DNA of 5,146 nt from Candidatus Sulfotelmatobacter sp. (GCA_030049565.1 JASIKQ010000172.1:1-5146); one strand, 5' to 3'. Shown: positions 1-5,126, numbered from the stretch's first letter. A program made the numbers and translations. The notes: generated from the sequence alone by a model not told the origin.

Positions 1-252
1 TTCGAGCGCAGACTTCAGGTAGTGGCCGGCGATTTCCACTGCAAGAGAATCGGTGATGAGCTTGCCTGTGCGTTTCTTGTATTCGACCCACGCGGGATGA
101 GGCAAAGCCACCCAGACCGGTTTCCCATCCACCAGGAATTTAATGTCGATAGCATCGGCGTGGCGCGTGGCGATGGCCACGATCAGCATCTGGTAGACGC
201 AGTGCACCAGTTTTTTGCTCCAGCGCTCGGTGACGGTAAAGTTTTCGAACAT
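1..252 (-). CDS. Unrecognised small protein, 5' part only (runs off left edge)
   Basis: The minus strand is open from an ATG at 252 to the window edge: 84 codons without a stop, so the gene is truncated and its C-terminus is not visible. The peptide begins MFENFTVTERWSKKLVHCVY and continues with a plausible folded pattern: a Cys/Tyr-containing helix, then IDIKFLVDGKPVWVALPHPA, then a Lys-rich stretch and a helix near IAGHYLKSALE. I see no signal peptide, membrane segment or catalytic motif that I recognise, so no function is offered. The balanced composition and absence of stops argue for a real gene, and the plus-strand frame over the same bases (22-327) looks like its shadow. No Shine-Dalgarno precedes the ATG; a TATAGT hexamer lies 10 nt upstream. 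It is divergent from the TA operon starting at 352. Confidence 0.65.
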   Translation of the reverse strand, partial: MFENFTVTERWSKKLVHCVYQMLIVAIATRHADAIDIKFLVDGKPVWVALPHPAWVEYKKRTGKLITDSLAVEIAGHYLKSALE

Positions 253-262
253 GGATATAGAA

Positions 263-268
263 ACTATA
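263..268 (-). promoter_or_regulatory. Possible -10 hexamer of the left-edge gene
   Basis: On the minus strand TATAGT lies 10 nt before the ATG at 252. If it is a -10 element, the transcript would start only a few bases before the start codon. I see no good -35 at 16-18 nt spacing, so this is weak. Confidence 0.25.
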
Positions 269-315
269 GCGGAGGGGGGGATGGAATGCCAGAGCTGACG
301 GCTATGCTTGTTACC

Positions 316-345
316 TTGACAATGTGACACATGATGTGTCACATT
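316..345 (+). promoter_or_regulatory. Probable promoter of the first TA operon
   Basis: A perfect -35 consensus TTGACA lies at 316-321. At 17-18 nt spacing the -10 would be TCACAT or CACATT (339-345), a poor hexamer, which would place the start of transcription close to the ATG at 352 (an almost leaderless mRNA). A better hexamer, TATGAT at 345-350, is 23 nt from the -35 and badly spaced. The -10 region is covered by the palindrome at 321-345, as expected for a repressor-controlled promoter. The -35 is clear; the -10 assignment is uncertain. Confidence 0.45.
321..345. repeat. 25-bp perfect palindrome, likely TA operator
   Basis: The arms AATGTGACACAT (321-332) and ATGTGTCACATT (334-345) are exact reverse complements around a single central G. 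The palindrome ends 6 bp before the chosen antitoxin start and overlaps the downstream part of the promoter. Antitoxins of type II systems, and antitoxin-toxin complexes, typically repress their own operon by binding such palindromes, so this is inferred to be the operator of the genes at 352-1010. With only one unpaired base at the centre it would be a poor RNA hairpin, and no T-run follows it, so a terminator is unlikely. Confidence 0.7.
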
Positions 346-351
346 ATGATT

Positions 352-588
352 ATGCCATCGGTCAACATGCGCCAGCTGCGCGACACCCGCCGTTTGAAGG
401 CCTGGCTGCGTGCGGGCAAAACGGTAGAACTTCGAGAGCGGGACCGCCTCATTGCCCGCATCGTGCCCGAAAAACAGAACGACAAGCCGGTTAAGTGGCC
501 TGACTTCGACGCCCGCGCCAAGAAAATCTTTGGCGACCGCGTTTTAACCATCGTGGATGACCTGATAGAGGACCGAGGCCGCTTCTGA
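352..588 (+). CDS. Phd/YefM-like (prevent-host-death) antitoxin
   Basis: This encodes a 78-residue antitoxin expected to bind and neutralise the PIN toxin encoded immediately downstream and to repress the shared promoter. The N-terminus MPSVNMRQLRDTRRLKAW followed by LRAGKTVELRERDRLIARIV has the layout of Phd-type antitoxins: a strand, a helix, then the basic strand ending in IARIVP. The C-terminal half (WPDFDARAKKIFGDRV to EDRGRF) is the likely toxin-binding tail. Start choice: ATGs also occur in frame at 331, 334, 346 and 367. The one at 352 gives the typical strand-first N-terminus, whereas 331 and 334 fall inside the palindrome and 367 removes the first strand. No Shine-Dalgarno is visible. 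Its stop codon overlaps the apparent CTG start of the toxin. The assignment to the Phd-like group is by pattern; other small antitoxin families cannot be excluded. Confidence 0.75.
   Translation: MPSVNMRQLRDTRRLKAWLRAGKTVELRERDRLIARIVPEKQNDKPVKWPDFDARAKKIFGDRVLTIVDDLIEDRGRF
575..578 (+). promoter_or_regulatory. Ribosome binding site for the first PIN toxin
   Basis: GAGG lies inside the 3' end of the antitoxin gene, 6 nt before the CTG at 585. This spacing supports initiation at 585 rather than at the downstream GTG (627), which has no comparable site in front of it. Confidence 0.55.
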
Positions 589-1010
589 CTGTCTACGCTG
601 ATACCAGTTTCCTCGCATCGCTATACGTGCAAGATGCGCATTCTGCGGCTGCGCTAGAGCGGATGAAAGAGAGTCCGCGCGTCTGGTTTACTCCCCTTCT
701 TGGTGCGGAGTGTTCTCACGCCATCGCGAAGCAGATTTTTTATGGCAAGATTTCCCAGGCTGAGGCGGATGCCGTGTTCGACACTCTGAAGCGCGACCGC
801 GGCGATGGTTTGTGGCTTGAGACGGCAATGCCAGAAAATACCTTTGACCTTTGCGCAGACCTTGGCCGCCGCTATGGCCCGAAGTTCGGGATGCGAACGC
901 TCGATACGCTGCACGTTGCCTGCGCGCTGGAGCTCAAGGCGGAGGGATTCTGGACGTTTGATGAGCGGCAGGCGAAGCTGGCGAAGGCGCAAGGACTGAA
1001 AATTCGGTGA
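585..1010 (+). CDS. PIN-domain ribonuclease toxin (VapC-like), probable CTG start
   Basis: This is the toxin partner of the antitoxin at 352-588. PIN toxins are metal-dependent ribonucleases that block translation by cleaving RNA. Read from CTG 585 the product is 141 residues and all four PIN acidic positions are present: D6 (VYADTSFLA), E42 (LGAECSHA), D107 (TLDTLHVA) and D126 (TFDERQAKLA). The TFDERQ motif near the C-terminus is typical of this PIN subgroup. The conventional alternative start, GTG 627, would remove the first 14 residues including D6. Upstream of 585 the frame contains no ATG, GTG or TTG before a stop at 558-560, so CTG is the only candidate preserving the active site. It overlaps the antitoxin stop (cTGA) in the position where an ATGA overlap would be expected, with GAGG 6 nt upstream. 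Either the CTG gives weak, coupled translation or an ATG has mutated and the toxin is poorly expressed. The RNA target is unknown. Confidence 0.8.
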   Translation: MTVYADTSFLASLYVQDAHSAAALERMKESPRVWFTPLLGAECSHAIAKQIFYGKISQAEADAVFDTLKRDRGDGLWLETAMPENTFDLCADLGRRYGPKFGMRTLDTLHVACALELKAEGFWTFDERQAKLAKAQGLKIR

Positions 1011-1017
1011 AAGAATA

Positions 1018-1048
1018 ATTCTATACTTCATTCTATAATGCTATACTT
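1018..1048 (+). promoter_or_regulatory. Promoter/operator region of vapBC with iterated CTATA repeats
   Basis: The 46-bp gap between the first toxin and the next antitoxin is AT-rich, unlike its surroundings. ATTCTATA occurs at 1018-1025 and 1030-1037, with a variant ATGCTATA at 1038-1045. CTATACTT occurs at 1021-1028 and again at 1041-1048, exactly 20 bp (two helical turns) apart. A perfect TATAAT (1034-1039) and TATACT (1042-1047) are both possible -10 hexamers; no good -35 is seen. The repeats are likely binding sites for the VapB/VapC complex. Transcription from either hexamer would start within about a dozen bases of the ATG at 1057. Confidence 0.5.
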
Positions 1049-1056
1049 ATCGTGCT

Positions 1057-1311
1057 ATGGCAATTAGTATCAAGAGCATAGAGACGGAACAGCTGGCTCG
1101 GGAGATTGCGGCCAAGACCGGCGAAAGCCTGACAGGCGCCATTCAGAAGGCACTGGAAGAGCGCTTGGAGCGGCTGAAAAACAACCGTCGGAGCCAAGCA
1201 CTGGGGTCGCTACTCGACGACATCCTGCAACGGGTGGACAAAATGCCCGACCTCGACCCCCGCACCCCGGACGAAATCATTGGTTACGACGAAGATGGCC
1301 TTCCCCGGTGA
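1057..1311 (+). CDS. vapB: VapB-type antitoxin (PSK transcription-factor family)
   Basis: This 84-residue antitoxin is expected to neutralise the VapC encoded 9 bp downstream and to autoregulate the operon. The N-terminal half (MAISIKSIETEQLAREIAAK then TGESLTGAIQKALEERLERL) is the characteristic DNA-binding part of the PSK/Rv0623-like VapB group. The C-terminus PDEIIGYDEDGLPR is the usual acidic, Gly-rich tail of this family that lies in the toxin active-site groove. Its length fits the family. The ATG at 1057 has no Shine-Dalgarno; the preceding bases are the CTATA repeats. Its stop codon overlaps the toxin's ribosome binding site, so translation of the pair is probably coupled. This antitoxin belongs to a different family from the one at 352-588, so the two operons are not duplicates of each other. 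Confidence 0.88.
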   Translation: MAISIKSIETEQLAREIAAKTGESLTGAIQKALEERLERLKNNRRSQALGSLLDDILQRVDKMPDLDPRTPDEIIGYDEDGLPR

Positions 1312-1316
1312 GGGGG
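1310..1316 (+). promoter_or_regulatory. Ribosome binding site of vapC overlapping the vapB stop
   Basis: GAGGGGG begins within the vapB stop codon (TGA 1309-1311), with GAGG ending 7 nt before the ATG at 1321. The overlap suggests coupled synthesis of toxin and antitoxin. Confidence 0.7.
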
Positions 1317-1320
1317 CGCA

Positions 1321-1713
1321 ATGGTGATCGATACTTCCGCCCTGGCGGCGATTTTTTTCCATGAGCCAGAACGTGACAGTTTTCGCGCCGCGATCCTGAC
1401 GGCGAATACTCGCCTGATTTCCGCCGCGACCATCGTCGAAACCGGCATGGTAATCGAAGGCCGCCGGGGCGAAGGGGCGGGTCGCGAATTCGATCTGTTT
1501 GCCGTGCGCGCCCTTCAGATTGTCGCCGTGGATGCAGAACAAGCGGAACTAGCCCGCTCTGCCTGGCGGCGGTATGGGAAAGGCCGTCACCCGGCGGGGC
1601 TCAACTTTGGCGACTGCTTTGTTTACGCCCTGGCAAAGGCTTCCGGCGAGCCGATTTTGGCCAAGGGAACGGAGTTCGCAACGACCGATGTTGCGTGCTT
1701 CTCAGCTATTTGA
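1321..1713 (+). CDS. vapC: VapC-type PIN ribonuclease toxin
   Basis: A complete 130-residue PIN toxin, the partner of the VapB directly upstream. The acidic active-site set is intact: D4 (MVIDTSALAAI), E40 (AATIVETG), D98 (LNFGDCFVYALA) and D123 in FATTDV. The order and spacing match the VapC subgroup paired with PSK-type VapB proteins, which usually reads LLFKGxxFxxTD near the end; here the motif is ILAKGTEFATTD, with Ala replacing Phe. The family cleaves tRNA or rRNA; the target here cannot be told from the sequence. The start is ATG 1321, with a strong ribosome binding site at 1310-1316. Seven bases after its stop begins the remnant of a related vapC (1721-1983). Confidence 0.9.
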   Translation: MVIDTSALAAIFFHEPERDSFRAAILTANTRLISAATIVETGMVIEGRRGEGAGREFDLFAVRALQIVAVDAEQAELARSAWRRYGKGRHPAGLNFGDCFVYALAKASGEPILAKGTEFATTDVACFSAI

Positions 1714-1720
1714 CCAAAAT

Positions 1721-1983
1721 ATCGCGGCCGCGCCGTCAGGGAGAAGCCGCTGGCCGCGGGTTCGATTGATTCGCGGTGCGCGCCGGACTGCAAGTAGTCC
1801 CGTTCGATGCCGAGCAGTTGGAAATTGCGCGCTCCGCGCGGCGCAAGTATGGCAAGGGACGGCATCGTGCTGGGCTGAACTTTGGAGATTGCTTTTCTTA
1901 CGCGCTGGCGAAGTCTATCGGGCGAGCCGTTGCTGGCTAAGGGGACGGATTTTGCGAGTACGGATGTTGCGATGCATTCGTAA
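1721..1983 (+). pseudogene. Decayed vapC remnant (5' truncated, in-frame stop, frameshift)
   Basis: Reading from 1722, the translation tracks residues about 45-128 of the intact VapC just upstream. RRQGEAAGRGFD corresponds to RRGEGAGREFD, and LQVVPFDAEQLEIARSA to LQIVAVDAEQAELARSA; KYGKGRHRAGLNFGDCFSYA and later EPLLAKGTDFASTDVAMHS follow, ending in TAA at 1981-1983. Three lesions are visible. The first third, with the Asp and Glu active-site positions, is absent. A TGA at 1767-1769 replaces the Leu codon in FDLFAVR. One extra G near 1920 shifts the frame inside AKSIGEP. No vapB belongs to it. Many synonymous and non-synonymous differences from the intact copy point to an old paralogue rather than a fresh duplication. 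Both copies share the unusual LAKG motif, so they are close relatives. It should be inactive as a toxin. Confidence 0.85.
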
Positions 1984-2003
1984 GCGATCCGGCTGGGTGT
2001 CCC

Positions 2004-2045
2004 TTGACCGGGGTTTTCGCCTCAATCAGCATCAGAGTGTATTAT
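2004..2045 (+). promoter_or_regulatory. Possible promoter of the nuclease gene
   Basis: The stretch 1984-2051 between the vapC remnant and the nuclease gene offers two partial signals. TTGACC (2004-2009), a near-consensus -35, lies 17 nt from CAGCAT (2027-2032), a weak -10. TATTAT (2040-2045), a good -10, lies 6 nt before the ATG and would give a leaderless mRNA but lacks a good -35. Which is used cannot be decided here. Confidence 0.35.
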
Positions 2046-2051
2046 TCCGGC

Positions 2052-2819
2052 ATGGCGAAGCTGCCTGTTCAGAAGATTAGAGATCTTGCGCGAGGAATCA
2101 TTGCGGCTAATCCGGGCGGAATTCGCTACACGGCATTAGTAGACGCCATATCACAGCAGTCGCCCGAGACTCCGCGAAATACGATTCATGGATCCGTCTG
2201 GAATCTAGATTCAATATTCCCTAGCGAAATCGTAAAGCCGAGTCGCGGCCTTTTCACCCCCGTTCAGGCCGGAAGCGAGGCAATCGTCGTCGGCAAGACC
2301 GAAGAAATTGCAGAAACGGGAGCCAAGATCAAGGAATCGGACTTCTACGAGCCATTCGCCGAGCTCTTGAAGAATGATCTCGGCGATGTAGTCGAGGTCG
2401 TCTCGCTGGGTGGCGCAGGGCTGAAGTCAAAATGGGCGACTCCTGACGTTATCGGCGTGTACAAGCCACTCGCAAAGAACCATATTAAGTTTGATATCGA
2501 GATTGTTTCCGCCGAGATCAAGATCGATCAGCAAGCGCCGGTTGTGGCGTTTGGCCAGGCTGTGGCGTACCGCCTATTCTCGGCCAAAACATATATTGCG
2601 ATGCCCAAGACAATGACGGAGGAAGACAAAGATCGCCTCGAGTCTCTCTGCATGCTTTTCGGCGTCGGGTTAGTGCTGTTCGACCTCGATGAGGACAATC
2701 CCAGGTTTGAGATACGCATGCGTGCGCAGCGGGTCACGCCCGACATGTTTTATGTTAACGAATTCGCTGACCGGCTTAAGTCGCACGATCCCGACAAGTT
2801 TCAGAAGCTCTTCGGCTAA
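2052..2819 (+). CDS. Winged-helix-like/PD-(D/E)XK nuclease protein, restriction-like
   Basis: A 255-residue soluble protein with two apparent parts. Residues about 5-72 (IRDLARGIIAANPGGIRYTA, then TPRNTIHGSVWNLD and KPSRGLFTPV) resemble a small winged-helix module of the HARE-HTH kind that precedes nuclease domains in restriction-related proteins. Residues about 97-215 carry a PD-(D/E)XK nuclease pattern: E100 in a leading helix (FYEPFAELL), P131-D132 (ATPDVIG), E155-x-K157 (SAEIKID) on the next core strand, then Q169 and Y173 (FGQAVAYRLF) in the following helix, a common fourth motif. All catalytic positions are present, so an active DNA endonuclease is likely; the substrate and any modification dependence are unknown. 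No methyltransferase is visible nearby. The start is taken as ATG 2052; a TTG at 2004 would add 16 residues without recognisable homology. No Shine-Dalgarno is seen. The gene ends 3 bp from the convergent EF-G-like gene. The family placement is by motif only. Confidence 0.7.
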   Translation: MAKLPVQKIRDLARGIIAANPGGIRYTALVDAISQQSPETPRNTIHGSVWNLDSIFPSEIVKPSRGLFTPVQAGSEAIVVGKTEEIAETGAKIKESDFYEPFAELLKNDLGDVVEVVSLGGAGLKSKWATPDVIGVYKPLAKNHIKFDIEIVSAEIKIDQQAPVVAFGQAVAYRLFSAKTYIAMPKTMTEEDKDRLESLCMLFGVGLVLFDLDEDNPRFEIRMRAQRVTPDMFYVNEFADRLKSHDPDKFQKLFG

Positions 2820-2822
2820 ATC

Positions 2823-4931
2823 CTACTCTTCCTCTTCCTTCACCTCACCCCGCTCGGCTTTGGCTTTCTCGATGATCTTCTCCTGCAGTTGCCCGGGCAC
2901 CGTGTCGTAGTGATGCATTTCCATGTTGAAGCTGCCGCGGCCTTGGGTCATTGACGTTAGATCGACACCGTAGCTGAGCATCTCGGCCATGGGCACTTCG
3001 GCTTTGACGATGGTGTTGCCGCCTTTGTTGTCCATGCCCTGGATGCGGCCGCGGCGGCTGTTGAGGTCACCCATGATCGATCCGGCGAAGTCGTCGGGGA
3101 CGGTGATTTCGACGTTCATGACCGGCTCAAGCAGAGTGGGCTTGGCTACTTCCATGGCTTTCTTGAACGCGATGCGGCCCGCCATCTGGAATGACAAGTC
3201 GTTCGAGTCGACGTCATGGTAAGAACCATCGTAGAGAATCACGCGGAAGTCGACCACCGGATATCCCGCGAGATATCCCCGCGCGGCGGCGTCTTTAATG
3301 CCCTTTTCGACCGCCGGAATAAAGTTCTTCGGAATGGCTCCGCCGAAAATGTCATTGACGAATTCGAATTGTCCACCGCGCGGCAAAGGCTCCATCTTGA
3401 TCTTGCAGTCGCCGTACTGCCCGTGGCCGCCGGTTTGCTTTTTGTGGCGTCCTTGCACGTCGGCTTTGGCGCGGATGGTTTCGCGATAAGGAACCTTGGG
3501 CGCTTTCAAAACGACTTCGGTGTGATAACGCTTCTTCAGCTTCGAAACCGTGACTTCGATGTGTTGCTGGCCGGTTCCGGCGATGAGAAATTCTTTGGTC
3601 TGCGGATCGCGGAAGAAACGCAGCATGGCATCTTCTTCCATGAGCTTGTGAATGCCGGGACCGAGCTTATCTTCATCGGCGCGGCTCTTCGGCTCAATGG
3701 CAAAAGTGATCGCTGGCTCGGGCAGCTTGACGCGGGGATATTGAATGGGCGCAGATTTGTCGCCGAGCGTGTCTCCGGTCAAAGCATCCTTTAATTTTGC
3801 AACCGCACCGATGTCGCCGGCGTGGAGTTCGGTTACGGGAACCGCCGTCTTCCCCTGCATGATCGAGATATGTGACAGCTTCTCGGCCGATCCGCGCGAG
3901 AAATTCTGAACTGTAGCTTCGTTCTTGAGCACGCCGGAAAAAACTTTGAAATAGGAAATACGCCCAGCGAACGGGTCTGAAACCGTCTTGAAAACGTACA
4001 GCGAAACCGGCTCAGAGTCGGTTTCGTGGCGTTTGGGAGCGTCGCCGTTTCCTGAGGCCGCCGGTTCACCCTGCACCCAATCATGTTCCGAAGGCGCGGG
4101 AGTGTAGTCGACGATGAAATCCATCACGCGGTCGGCGCCGACGTTGCCGAGACCGGAGGCGAAGATTACTGGGAAAATTTTGTCTTCGCGAATCGCATTG
4201 TGCAGGGCAGGCACCAGGTCTTCTTCCGAAAGTGTTCCCGCTTCGAAGAACTTCTCCATCAACTTGTCATCGCCCTCGGCAACCAGTTCAACCAGCTTCT
4301 CGTGCGCAGTTTTCGCCTGCTCCTTCAGGTTTGCCGGAATCTCGGTCTCTTTGCCTTTGCCATTGCCGCCAAGGTCATAGGTGTACGCCTTCATGCGCAC
4401 CAGATCGACCACCCCCAATAAGTTCTTTTCCGCGCCGATGGGCAGTTCGATGGGAATCACCTCGCGGCCGAAAGCCCGCGTCAGTGATTCCAGCACGCGT
4501 TCGGCGTTGGCACGATCGCGATCCATGCGGTTGACTACGATCAGGCGAGGAGTCTTGTACTCTTCGCAGTCTTTCCAGACCTTTTGCGTGACCACTTCCA
4601 CTCCGGCCACGCCATCGACGACAACGATAGCGGCATCGACCACAGGCAACACCATCTTGGCCTCGTGGACGAACATGTTGAAGCCGGGCGTATCAAGTAT
4701 GTTGATTTTGGTTTTGCCCCACTCGGCGAAAGCCGTGGAGGCGGAAATCGACATCTGGCGGGCGATTTCTTCTTCGTCATAATCGGTAACTGACGAGCCG
4801 TCATCCACGCGGCCAAGCCTGGGTGTGGCGCCGGCGGTATAGAGCATGGCCGAAACCAGCGTAGTTTTGCCGGCGCGGCCGTGGCCAACAATGGCAACGT
4901 TACGAATATTTTCTCCGGAATAAACTTTCAC
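2823..4931 (-). CDS. Elongation factor G paralogue (FusA2/EF-G-II type)
   Basis: A full-length 702-residue translational GTPase with the EF-G five-domain order: G domain about 8-280, domain II about 307-395, III about 404-480, IV about 481-600, V about 600-690, and an acidic tail EVKEEEE. Canonical EF-G is also about 700 residues. GTP-binding motifs are GHGRAGKT (16-23), DTPGF (80-84) and NRMD (134-137). They depart from housekeeping EF-G: Phe84 replaces the catalytic His of DTPGH, Ser61 in RQMSI replaces the switch I Thr of RGIT, and NRMD replaces NKMD. This pattern is typical of EF-G paralogues rather than FusA1. Domain IV retains QTGGHGQYGD and the tip loop YHDVDS (His572), so ribosome engagement in the decoding centre looks preserved. 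The start is GTG 4931 with AAGGAG 7 nt upstream; a TTG at 4964 would add 11 residues beyond that ribosome binding site. No rpsL, rpsG or tuf is adjacent, which also argues against the main fusA. Its role (slow translocase, stress variant or recycling) is not settled by sequence. Confidence 0.93.
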   Translation of the reverse strand: MKVYSGENIRNVAIVGHGRAGKTTLVSAMLYTAGATPRLGRVDDGSSVTDYDEEEIARQMSISASTAFAEWGKTKINILDTPGFNMFVHEAKMVLPVVDAAIVVVDGVAGVEVVTQKVWKDCEEYKTPRLIVVNRMDRDRANAERVLESLTRAFGREVIPIELPIGAEKNLLGVVDLVRMKAYTYDLGGNGKGKETEIPANLKEQAKTAHEKLVELVAEGDDKLMEKFFEAGTLSEEDLVPALHNAIREDKIFPVIFASGLGNVGADRVMDFIVDYTPAPSEHDWVQGEPAASGNGDAPKRHETDSEPVSLYVFKTVSDPFAGRISYFKVFSGVLKNEATVQNFSRGSAEKLSHISIMQGKTAVPVTELHAGDIGAVAKLKDALTGDTLGDKSAPIQYPRVKLPEPAITFAIEPKSRADEDKLGPGIHKLMEEDAMLRFFRDPQTKEFLIAGTGQQHIEVTVSKLKKRYHTEVVLKAPKVPYRETIRAKADVQGRHKKQTGGHGQYGDCKIKMEPLPRGGQFEFVNDIFGGAIPKNFIPAVEKGIKDAAARGYLAGYPVVDFRVILYDGSYHDVDSNDLSFQMAGRIAFKKAMEVAKPTLLEPVMNVEITVPDDFAGSIMGDLNSRRGRIQGMDNKGGNTIVKAEVPMAEMLSYGVDLTSMTQGRGSFNMEMHHYDTVPGQLQEKIIEKAKAERGEVKEEEE

Positions 4932-4938
4932 GATGAGG

Positions 4939-4944
4939 CTCCTT
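4939..4944 (-). promoter_or_regulatory. Ribosome binding site deciding the GTG start of the EF-G paralogue
   Basis: On the minus strand AAGGAG is followed by 7 nt and then GTG AAA GTT. This near-perfect Shine-Dalgarno fixes the start at 4931 and rules out the longer TTG-initiated reading frame from 4964. Confidence 0.85.
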
Positions 4945-5025
4945 CGCAGGCGTGGAACAGACAAGGCCTAGAAAAGGATCAGAGCAGGATACAGGCCAGC
5001 CCAGCATCACCCGCCAAAACTCCTG

Positions 5026-5055
5026 ATGCTAACACAGGCGAAATTCGTGGCTCAA
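5026..5055 (-). promoter_or_regulatory. Candidate promoter of the EF-G paralogue
   Basis: On the minus strand TTGAGC (5050-5055) is followed after 18 nt by TAGCAT (5026-5031), which is preceded by TGT as in an extended -10. Transcription would begin near 5019, giving a leader of roughly 90 nt. I found no convincing riboswitch fold or leader peptide in 4932-5019. The rest of the intergenic stretch up to 5126 shows nothing else I can name. Confidence 0.4.
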
Positions 5056-5126
5056 CTAGGGTAAGATCGATAAAAGCCGCCGCAGGGCGCCGCGGGCCGT
5101 TCCATCCCCCTTGGTGAGTCTGGGTG

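Noticed and set aside
22..327. Plus-strand reading frame of 101 codons at the left end
   Set aside because: It overlaps the minus-strand partial gene, has a less protein-like composition, and runs through the promoter and into the operator of the TA operon; judged a shadow.
331..351. Upstream in-frame ATGs (331, 334, 346) as antitoxin starts
   Set aside because: 331 and 334 lie inside the palindrome and all three add residues before the typical Phd-like first strand; 352 fits better.
627..629. GTG as start of the first PIN toxin
   Set aside because: It removes the first 14 residues, including the catalytic Asp of VYADTS, and lacks the ribosome binding site seen before CTG 585.
654..1031. 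Minus-strand frame of 125 codons opposite the PIN toxin
   Set aside because: It lies fully antisense to a gene with clear family motifs; a codon-bias shadow.
1574..2080. Plus-strand frame of 168 codons across the end of vapC, the remnant and the nuclease start
   Set aside because: Arg/Ser/Trp-rich, out of frame with the VapC homology on both sides; a shadow.
3216..3794. Plus-strand frame of 192 codons inside the EF-G region
   Set aside because: It is antisense to conserved domains III and IV of the EF-G paralogue, with no recognisable motif or ribosome binding site; a shadow despite its length.
4932..4964. Extended TTG start of the EF-G paralogue
   Set aside because: It adds 11 residues that include the translated Shine-Dalgarno; GTG 4931 with AAGGAG is clearly better.
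5074..5100. GC-rich stretch followed by TTTT on the minus strand as a terminator
   Set aside because: The bases before the T-run do not form a stem longer than about 4 bp, so a hairpin terminator is not supported.
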